In this document: positions 1-4,317 of the stretch, piece after piece
How the letters are laid out: each line of letters opens with the position of its first letter
How positions within the stretch are numbered: the stretch's first letter is position 1
Assembly: GCA_910577885.1 (NCBI GenBank)
Contig: CAJTNK010000042.1
Coordinates: 6,407 to 17,014 of the forward strand
Direction: 5' to 3'
Source of the DNA: an uncultured Rikenella sp.
GTDB taxonomy: Bacteria > Bacteroidota > Bacteroidia > Bacteroidales > Rikenellaceae
Length of the DNA: 10,608 nucleotides
The notes under the pieces: model-generated
Told to the model about the DNA's origin: nothing
What the model saw: only the letters and a program-made list of their open reading frames with translations
The model's database searches: none
Program-made: the position numbers and the translations under genes

Positions 1-20
1 GGTGCCGCTCGGCACACGAA
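1..20. repeat. Dispersed GC-rich repeat, copy 1 (GTGCCG/CGGCAC core)
   Basis: The 15-base core GGTGCCGCTCGGCAC at 1-15 is identical to 310-324, and the match runs through CGAA with one difference (19 of 20 bases). Related copies lie at 7315-7329 and 10498-10512. The core is a 6-bp palindrome, GTGCCG-CT-CGGCAC. The window starts at its first base, so its left flank cannot be judged. Confidence 0.7.
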
Positions 21-65
21 GACTGGGTTTTTCTCCGCCAAGTTCGGGCCGTTCCGGCGGGGGTT

Positions 66-92
66 AGCCAAGGGGGCGAAGACCCCTTGGCT
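66..92. repeat. Perfect 10-bp stem-loop
   Basis: AGCCAAGGGG (66-75) pairs perfectly with CCCCTTGGCT (83-92) around a 7-base loop. No T-run follows, so it is not a classical intrinsic terminator. It lies 10 bases before another perfect stem. Confidence 0.75.
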
Positions 93-102
93 GCGTTCTT
101 TG

Positions 103-132
103 CCTACTTTCTGTCGCATCACAGAAAGTAGG
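103..132. repeat. Perfect 12-bp stem-loop
   Basis: CCTACTTTCTGT (103-114) pairs perfectly with ACAGAAAGTAGG (121-132) around a 6-base loop, CGCATC. There is no T-tract on either side. The stem is part of a chain with 66-92 and 135-155. Confidence 0.8.
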
Positions 133-134
133 AG

Positions 135-155
135 CCCCCGCGGCTTGAGCGGGGG
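135..155. repeat. Perfect 7-bp GC stem-loop
   Basis: CCCCCGC (135-141) pairs with GCGGGGG (149-155) around a 7-base loop. It is the third hairpin in a row, starting 2 bases after the preceding stem. It is followed by purine-rich sequence, not by T's. Confidence 0.65.
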
Positions 156-261
156 AGAGGAAAGAGATTGATTCTCCCCGAGAGGGTTGGGGCTCGACGG
201 GGTGTGGGAGGCCAAACTGGCAGCCCGCTTTTTCTCCCGGTAGGGTTGCTAGCTGAACAAC

Positions 262-281
262 TGCGACCCGTTGGGGTCGCA
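262..281. repeat. Perfect 8-bp stem-loop
   Basis: TGCGACCC (262-269) pairs with GGGTCGCA (274-281) around the tetraloop GTTG. It is followed directly by a second GC hairpin at 285-305, GCCGCCG / CGGCGGC with a 7-base loop. Confidence 0.7.
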
Positions 282-284
282 CGA

Positions 285-305
285 GCCGCCGCCACCCCCG
301 GCGGC
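285..305. repeat. Perfect 7-bp GC stem-loop
   Basis: GCCGCCG (285-291) pairs with CGGCGGC (299-305) around a C-rich 7-base loop. It sits between the 262-281 hairpin and the repeat core at 310-324. Confidence 0.6.
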
Positions 306-309
306 GCGA

Positions 310-329
310 GGTGCCGCTCGGCACGCGAA
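310..329. repeat. Dispersed GC-rich repeat, copy 2
   Basis: GGTGCCGCTCGGCAC at 310-324, followed by GCGAA, matches copy 1 at 19 of 20 bases. The core forms a 6-bp palindrome (311-324). Confidence 0.7.
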
Positions 330-349
330 CCGGGCTGTGTCTACATAAA

Positions 350-389
350 GGCCGCGCGCCGTGACGCGAACGCGTCGGCCGCGCGGGCC
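350..389. repeat. Imperfect GC-rich hairpin
   Basis: The inner stem GACGCG (363-368) / CGCGTC (371-376) is perfect. The outer arms, GGCCGCGCGCC on the left and GGCCGCGCGGGCC on the right, pair imperfectly. The sequence is CpG-rich and almost entirely G and C. Confidence 0.5.
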
Positions 390-468
390 CCTACTAAGGC
401 TGAGATAACCCCAGCAAAACACCCAACGGGTGCGCCGCCCCAAGGCACCGCCTAAAGTACTAAAACAT

Positions 469-475
469 AAGGAAG
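469..475 (+). promoter_or_regulatory. Likely ribosome binding site for mlaE
   Basis: AAGGAAG lies 9 bases before the ATG at 485. Its position fits a Shine-Dalgarno-like element and supports that start. Such elements are weak or absent in many Bacteroidetes genes. Confidence 0.45.
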
Positions 476-484
476 ACAAACCGT

Positions 485-1228
485 ATGAGGATATTTCGCG
501 AGATAGGTCAATACCTGATGCTGATGAAAAAAGTCTTCGCCCGACCCGAGCAGTGGTCGATCTACCGGCGTCGCGCTTTTTTCGAGATGGATGCCATCGG
601 ACTCAACTCGATTGGGATCGTGGCCATTATTTCCATCTTCATGGGGGCCGTGGTGGTGATCCAGATGGCCAATAACCTGGAGAGTCCGTTCATCCCGAAA
701 ATGATGATCGGGTATGCCACCCGCGAGTCGCTGGTGCTGGAGTTCAGCTCCACGATCGTGGCCCTGATCCTGGCCGGAAAGGTCGGGTCGAACATCGCTT
801 CCGAGATCGGTACCATGCGCATCACCGAGCAGATCGACGCCCTCGAGATTATGGGCGTCAACTCGGCCAGCTACCTCATCCTGCCGAAGGTGGTGGCCTC
901 GGCCGTGTTTTTTCCGCTGCTCACGATCATGAGTATGGTGATCGGCGTGATCGGGGGGTATGCCGTGGTGCAGGTGACCCAGATTTTTCCGCCGTTCGAA
1001 TATGTGTCCGGAATTCGGTATGCCGTCAATACGTTCTACATCACCTACTCCATTATCAAAGCCTGCGTTTTCGGCATCATGATCTCGACCATCTCGGCCT
1101 ACTACGGGTACTATGCCAAGGGGAACTCGCTGGAGGTGGGACGGGCCAGCACCCGGGCGGTGGTGATGAGCAGCATTGTGATCCTGATCCTGGACTTGGT
1201 GCTCACCCAAATCATGCTGATCGACTAA
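485..1228 (+). CDS. mlaE: MlaE-family ABC transporter permease
   Basis: This 247-residue protein is the inner-membrane permease of a phospholipid ABC transporter that moves lipids between inner and outer membrane. The family signature is visible at residues 97-125, where AGKVGSNIASEIGTMR is followed by TEQIDALEIMGV. This is the long cytoplasmic coupling segment of MlaE proteins. Hydrophobic spans occur at about 43-63, 84-98, 134-162, 186-204 and 227-244. The N-terminus, with basic residues around 'YRRRAFF', fits the amphipathic interfacial helix of the family. The length is normal. The ATG at 485 follows AAGGAAG and the ATPase gene starts 44 bases downstream, so the two are almost certainly one operon. 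No MlaD/MCE gene is in the window. The family assignment is strong; the exact transported lipid and direction are not shown by the sequence. Confidence 0.93.
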   Translation: MRIFREIGQYLMLMKKVFARPEQWSIYRRRAFFEMDAIGLNSIGIVAIISIFMGAVVVIQMANNLESPFIPKMMIGYATRESLVLEFSSTIVALILAGKVGSNIASEIGTMRITEQIDALEIMGVNSASYLILPKVVASAVFFPLLTIMSMVIGVIGGYAVVQVTQIFPPFEYVSGIRYAVNTFYITYSIIKACVFGIMISTISAYYGYYAKGNSLEVGRASTRAVVMSSIVILILDLVLTQIMLID

Positions 1229-1257
1229 CCCGGGATCCCCCCACGGCGGAATAAACC

Positions 1258-1264
1258 AGAGGAG
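1258..1264 (+). promoter_or_regulatory. Canonical Shine-Dalgarno for mlaF
   Basis: AGAGGAG lies 8 bases before the ATG at 1273. This is a textbook ribosome binding site, unusually clear for this phylum, and it fixes the start of the ATPase. Confidence 0.7.
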
Positions 1265-1272
1265 ACAACAAG

Positions 1273-2046
1273 ATGATACGTGCCATAGAGGTTTGCAAAT
1301 CGTTTGAAGACGGGCGGCTGGTGCTGGACCACGTGAGTGCCACCTTTCTGCCCGGCAAGACCAACTTGATTATCGGTCAGAGCGGCTCGGGAAAGACCGT
1401 GCTGCTCAAGTCGCTGGTGGGGCTCCACCGGATCGACAGCGGACAGATCCTGTACAACGACCTCTGTTTCAGCGACGCGACACTCGAAGTCAAACGCGAG
1501 ATCCGCCAGAAACTCGGCATGATCTTCCAGGGCGGAGCACTGCTCGACTCGTCGACCGTGCTGGAGAACGTCATGTTTCCGCTCGACCTGTTCACCGACA
1601 TGTCGCAGAGCGAAAAGGAGGATCGGGCCAACTTCTGCCTCCAGCGCGTCAACCTCACCAATGCCAACCACCTCTATCCGTCGGAGTTGAGCGGCGGGAT
1701 GATAAAGCGGGTGGCGATCGCACGGGCTATCGTGATGAACCCGCAGTACCTGTTTTGCGACGAGCCCAACTCGGGGTTGGATCCGAAAACCTCGGTGGTG
1801 ATCGACAACCTGATCCAGGAGATCACCCAGGAGTACGACATCACGACGATCGTCAACACCCACGACATGAACTCCGTGATGGAGATCGGCGACACGATCA
1901 CCTTCATCTACCAGGGCAAGAAGTGGTGGGAGGGGAGCAAAGACGACATTCTGGAGACCGATAATCGCGAGTTGGAGGAGTTCGTCTTTGCTTCGGCCAT
2001 GGCGCGGAAAGTGCGTGGGTTGAGCGAGCGGGCGAAGAACCGATAG
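1273..2046 (+). CDS. mlaF: MlaF-type ABC transporter ATP-binding protein
   Basis: This 257-residue cytoplasmic ATPase powers the MlaE permease encoded just upstream. All catalytic motifs are present: Walker A GQSGSGKT (35-42), Q-loop around FQ (85-86), signature LSGGM (139-143), Walker B YLFCDEP (159-165) with the catalytic glutamate at 164, D-loop SGLDP (167-171) and the switch histidine in NTHDM (H197). 'FQGGALLDSSTVLENV' after the Q-loop is typical of the MlaF subgroup rather than of generic importers. The length is normal and there is no sign of inactivation. Adjacency to mlaE supports the subgroup call. The following tsaB gene is 48 bases downstream and could be co-transcribed, although its function is unrelated. 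Confidence 0.93.
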   Translation: MIRAIEVCKSFEDGRLVLDHVSATFLPGKTNLIIGQSGSGKTVLLKSLVGLHRIDSGQILYNDLCFSDATLEVKREIRQKLGMIFQGGALLDSSTVLENVMFPLDLFTDMSQSEKEDRANFCLQRVNLTNANHLYPSELSGGMIKRVAIARAIVMNPQYLFCDEPNSGLDPKTSVVIDNLIQEITQEYDITTIVNTHDMNSVMEIGDTITFIYQGKKWWEGSKDDILETDNRELEEFVFASAMARKVRGLSERAKNR

Positions 2047-2094
2047 GTTGTTGTTCCGAGAGGGGGCTCACATACTACACATTATAAAGAAAGA

Positions 2095-2814
2095 ATGGCA
2101 AGGATACTATCCATAGAGACCGGCACGGAAGTCTGTTCGGTGGCTTTGGCGCAGGACGGCGAGTTGATCTCGCTTCGTGAGAGCGGCGCCGAAGGGCGGG
2201 AGCATGCCAACAAGCTGGGCTTGTACATCGACGAAGTGCTGCGCGAGAACGGCATGGACGCCGACGAACTGGATGCGGTGGCCGTCGGCGGAGGACCCGG
2301 GTCGTACACCGGTCTGCGGATCGGGGTGTCGACTGCCAAGGGGCTGTGCTATGCGTTGGGTCGTCCGCTGATCGCGGTAGACTCGCTGCAGGCACTGGCC
2401 AATATCGCGATGGAGGAGTATGCGGCGGGCATCGTCGAGATCGAGGATCCGACGCGGGCTCTGCTGGCGCCGATGATCGACGCGCGACGCATGGAGGTCT
2501 ACACGCGGCTCTTCGACACCGCTCTCACGCCGCAGGGTGAGGCCGCGGCGCATATCCTCACCTCGGAGAGCTTCGCGGAGGTCTTTGCGGCCGGTCGCGA
2601 ACTCCTCGTGTTCGGAAACGGGGCCCAAAAGTGCCTCGACTTGCTCCCACGAGCCCGCTTTGCCCGCGTGGCTTCCTCGGCGCGAGGACTGGTCACACTC
2701 GCCGAAACCGCTTTCCAAGCCCGAAATTTCGTCGACACGGCCTACTACGAACCCTACTACCTCAAAGACTTCGTCGTCAACCCGAACAGACGAAACCTCT
2801 TAATGCGCTCATAA
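2095..2814 (+). CDS. tsaB: tRNA threonylcarbamoyladenosine biosynthesis protein TsaB
   Basis: TsaB is the non-catalytic ASKHA-fold partner of TsaD. With TsaE it supports transfer of threonylcarbamoyl, made by TsaC/TsaC2, onto A37 of ANN-decoding tRNAs in the cytoplasm. The 239-residue product starts with the first phosphate-loop-like strand, ILSIETGTEVCSVAL (4-18). It carries the diagnostic GPGSYTGLRIG (67-77), DARRMEVY (129-136) and a family-typical C-terminus, YYEPYYLKDFV. A histidine at position 37 lies in the conserved 'REHANKL' segment. Length and domain order are normal for the family. None of its partners (tsaD, tsaE, tsaC) is in the window. The start at 2095 lacks a clear Shine-Dalgarno but sits in an A/T-rich context. 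A probable terminator follows at 2844-2866. Confidence 0.93.
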   Translation: MARILSIETGTEVCSVALAQDGELISLRESGAEGREHANKLGLYIDEVLRENGMDADELDAVAVGGGPGSYTGLRIGVSTAKGLCYALGRPLIAVDSLQALANIAMEEYAAGIVEIEDPTRALLAPMIDARRMEVYTRLFDTALTPQGEAAAHILTSESFAEVFAAGRELLVFGNGAQKCLDLLPRARFARVASSARGLVTLAETAFQARNFVDTAYYEPYYLKDFVVNPNRRNLLMRS

Positions 2815-2843
2815 ATCCGCTAATTGGCCAGCCTGTTTTTGGA

Positions 2844-2866
2844 AACAGTATGGAACTGTTCTTTTT
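2844..2866 (+). terminator. Probable intrinsic terminator of tsaB
   Basis: AACAGT (2844-2849) pairs with ACTGTT (2855-2860) around a 5-base loop. It is followed by CTTTTT and more A/T, 30 bases after the tsaB stop. An overlapping alternative hairpin, CTGTTT/AAACAG (2833-2848), excludes this stem. The same module occurs after uvrC. Confidence 0.55.
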
Positions 2867-2929
2867 AATTTCGCTTCTCTCGTTTTGCTTTCGGCAATTT
2901 GCCAACCGTCATTGGCTACGAGCCGGAAC

Positions 2930-2953
2930 TGCCGCTTTTTGGAAAAAGCGGCA
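2930..2953. repeat. Perfect 11-bp palindrome
   Basis: TGCCGCTTTTT (2930-2940) is separated by GG from its exact complement AAAAAGCGGCA (2943-2953). The real loop is presumably larger than 2 bases. Confidence 0.7.
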
Positions 2954-3021
2954 CCAAAAACTTTTGAGATAGCATACGCTTTGCCTTAAGCATCCGCAAG
3001 CTAATGCTTTGGCCCACTTTG

Positions 3022-3094
3022 TTGGGGTCGGGCTTTGATGGGGCGCATGATGCAGTACGTAACCTTTGCGCCCCATCAAAAGACCCGGCCCCAA
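3022..3094. repeat. 73-nt long-stem inverted repeat
   Basis: The inner arms TTTGATGGGGCGCA (3034-3047) and TGCGCCCCATCAAA (3067-3080) pair perfectly over 14 bp around a 19-base loop. After a 1x3 internal loop, the outer arms TTGGGGTCGGG (3022-3032) and CCCGGCCCCAA (3084-3094) add 11 pairs, one of them G-U if transcribed on the + strand. No T-run follows, so an ordinary terminator is unlikely. It could be a structured RNA or a miniature inverted-repeat element; I do not recognise it. Confidence 0.7.
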
Positions 3095-3131
3095 AAGAAA
3101 GGACTCAGGGCTCTTGACTACGGCAGCCCAT

Positions 3132-3149
3132 GGAATGCGACAGCATTCC
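3132..3149. repeat. Perfect 7-bp hairpin
   Basis: GGAATGC (3132-3138) pairs with GCATTCC (3143-3149) around GACA. A weaker pairing, GGGCT (3108-3112) with AGCCC (3125-3129), sits just upstream. The T-run starts 6 bases after the stem (3155-3162), so a weak terminator reading is possible. Confidence 0.5.
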
Positions 3150-3162
3150 CGAAAGTTTTTTT

Positions 3163-3188
3163 GGTTCTTTTTGTTCACAAAAAGAACA
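3163..3188. repeat. Shared palindrome, copy A
   Basis: GTTCTTTTTG (3164-3173) and CAAAAAGAAC (3178-3187) form a perfect 10-bp stem around TTCA. The 26 bases 3163-3188 are identical to the reverse complement of 9261-9286, between uvrC and the prenyl synthase gene. This points to a dispersed intergenic element. Confidence 0.75.
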
Positions 3189-3360
3189 GTACCCTCCCAT
3201 AGCTAAAGACCGATTGTATATTATGTCAAGGCAACACGGGGTAAACGAAGGTAAAAGGGACAGTACCCTCCCGTCGCTAAAGAGCGTTTGGCGAACTTTC
3301 CCGAAGTAACGCGAGGGAACAGAAATTAAAAAGGGACAGTACCCTCCCGTTGCTAAGGAC
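3179..3360. repeat. Three direct repeats with about 75-nt period
   Basis: An A-tract and G/A-rich lead-in followed by ACAGTACCCTCCC, then two or three variable bases around T and G, then GCTAA, occurs at 3179-3210, 3253-3284 and 3328-3360. ACAGTACCCTCCC begins at 3186, 3260 and 3336, giving periods of 74 and 76. The sequence between copies also shows diverged similarity (for example AAC-n-CG...GGG-n-AA), so the whole unit seems to have been duplicated. The last unit ends 23 bases before the start of the downstream gene, so the array forms its likely leader. Confidence 0.75.
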
Positions 3361-3383
3361 GGATAGACAAATTAACAGCGTTT

Positions 3384-4295
3384 ATGAAGCGACATTATAT
3401 AAAGTGTAGTCAATGCGGGGATTTGGTGGAGGTGAAGTCGGAGTACATGGTATTTTGTCCGTCGTGTCGGCGTAAGTTGGAGAACAGTTATGTGGCATGG
3501 CGGGGTCGGCATCCGGAGGGTGATTTTGCGGCCTACCTGAGTGAGGTGTCGGTGAGCGAGACGGCGCTCGAGGGGTTGAGCGAGCAACGGCGGATCGGTC
3601 GGGCTATCGGTCGTGGGCGGGTATTGCGGCGGGTAGCGGTGGCGGTGGGGATTGCCGTTGCGGCGACGGTTTTGGGGATGGCCGGGTACTGGGCGTGGAG
3701 TCGGTATGGGGCGAGTAGTTCGATCCGGGGGCTGTTGGATCGGGCATGGCAGATCGCTTACTACGAGGACTTGGGGGCGACGCTCAAGTTTCCTTTTCCG
3801 CTCGAGCCGGAGGGGGCTTTTTCGGCCGATTCGCTGCAGCGCGAGAACGACCGGTTGGCCGGCGACTCGTTGCAACGGCAGGTGGTTGTGGGTGCGGTGA
3901 GCCGTCGGTGGGCCGAGCCGGAGACGGTCAGCGTGACGGCCTGTCGGATCGACTACCAGCCGGACTTCGGGGTGGACCGTGATATCGCGACCCGGCAGAT
4001 CCTGCTGAGCATGTTGCAGGAGAACGGGCTGCAGGGGTTCGAGTTCTACCGCAACGACTACTCGGTGCCGAACCTCCGGGCACGGAGCCTCTCGGGGAGC
4101 TACCTGCTGGGGGTCGAGGCGTTCGAGTTCCGCGCTTTGATGGCGCAGGAGGGACATACCGTCTGGTACTTCATGGTGGCCTATCGGCGGTCGGAGCCGG
4201 AGGGGCTGTTGGTGGCGGAGCGTTTTTTCCGGGGGATCCTGCTGGACCGCCGACTGCGGTCGGCGGACATTCGGGAAGCCACGACCGACAAATAG
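3384..4295 (+). CDS. Unrecognised zinc-ribbon, single-pass membrane protein
   Basis: I do not recognise this 303-residue protein. The N-terminus is a compact zinc-ribbon-like module with CSQC (8-11) and CPSC (25-28), four cysteines well placed to bind one metal ion. A charged linker rich in R, E and G follows (about 40-83), then one hydrophobic span (about 84-105) flanked by arginines, then a 195-residue C-terminal domain. Basic residues before the span and few after it suggest that the zinc ribbon is cytoplasmic and the C-terminal part periplasmic. That part (AYYEDLGATLKFPFPLEPEG... to ...ERFFRGILLD) has an alternating strand/helix look, vaguely like PsbP/DcrB-type domains; this is a guess. 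Only 22 bases separate it from the next gene, so it probably leads an operon with the Ig-like lipoprotein. Function unknown. Confidence 0.85.
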   Translation: MKRHYIKCSQCGDLVEVKSEYMVFCPSCRRKLENSYVAWRGRHPEGDFAAYLSEVSVSETALEGLSEQRRIGRAIGRGRVLRRVAVAVGIAVAATVLGMAGYWAWSRYGASSSIRGLLDRAWQIAYYEDLGATLKFPFPLEPEGAFSADSLQRENDRLAGDSLQRQVVVGAVSRRWAEPETVSVTACRIDYQPDFGVDRDIATRQILLSMLQENGLQGFEFYRNDYSVPNLRARSLSGSYLLGVEAFEFRALMAQEGHTVWYFMVAYRRSEPEGLLVAERFFRGILLDRRLRSADIREATTDK

Positions 4296-4317
4296 AGATA
4301 TTTAGACAGAAATTTTC

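Larger units (their letters stand above)
1..484. other. Non-coding, hairpin-rich intergenic region upstream of mlaE
   Basis: No open frame here looks like a protein; the short frames present are arginine- and proline-rich products of GC-rich repeats. The stretch instead holds a succession of perfect or near-perfect stem-loops between about 35 and 432, plus two copies of a GTGCCG-CT-CGGCAC core at 2-15 and 311-324. The last 40 bases before the permease start are A-rich and hold the probable ribosome binding site. I see no convincing Bacteroidetes-type promoter (TTTG / TAnnTTTG). The upstream gene lies outside the window, so some hairpins may belong to its 3' end. Confidence 0.7.
2815..3383. 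other. Non-coding intergenic region with hairpins and tandem repeats
   Basis: This 569-base gap has no credible reading frame. It holds, in order, the tsaB terminator, a perfect 11-bp hairpin (2930-2953), a 6-bp hairpin (2988-3009), a 73-nt long-stem structure (3022-3094), a GGAATGC/GCATTCC hairpin (3132-3149), a 10-bp palindrome (3164-3187) and three copies of a direct repeat (3179-3360). It is visibly richer in A and T than the flanking genes. No recognisable Bacteroidetes promoter was found, though the promoter of the downstream cluster should lie here. Confidence 0.7.

Noticed and set aside
385..432. Possible TPP riboswitch, from GGCTGAGATAACCCC before mlaE
   Set aside because: CTGAGA (400-405) followed by ACCC resembles a thi box, but the second conserved half (GAACCTGAT and the following stem) is absent and the downstream gene is not a thiamine gene.
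452..1210. Long open frame on the - strand opposite mlaE
   Set aside because: It is histidine- and arginine-rich shadow coding of a clear MlaE gene, with no family resemblance. Similar antisense frames opposite the lipoprotein (5614-6462) and uvrC (7442-8695) were dropped for the same reason.
2047..2094. Promoter between mlaF and tsaB
   Set aside because: A/T-rich sequence is present, but no pair of elements matches the TTTG / TAnnTTTG consensus with proper spacing.
2631..2972. 113-residue + strand frame overlapping the end of tsaB
   Set aside because: It overlaps tsaB out of frame for most of its length and continues into terminator and palindrome sequence.
2909..3178. 89-residue - strand frame in the tsaB downstream gap
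   Set aside because: It runs through several hairpins and the long inverted repeat; composition is irregular and no domain or signal is visible.
3179..3360. Short CRISPR array
   Set aside because: Only three repeats, spacers of about 50 bases that resemble each other, and no cas genes nearby.
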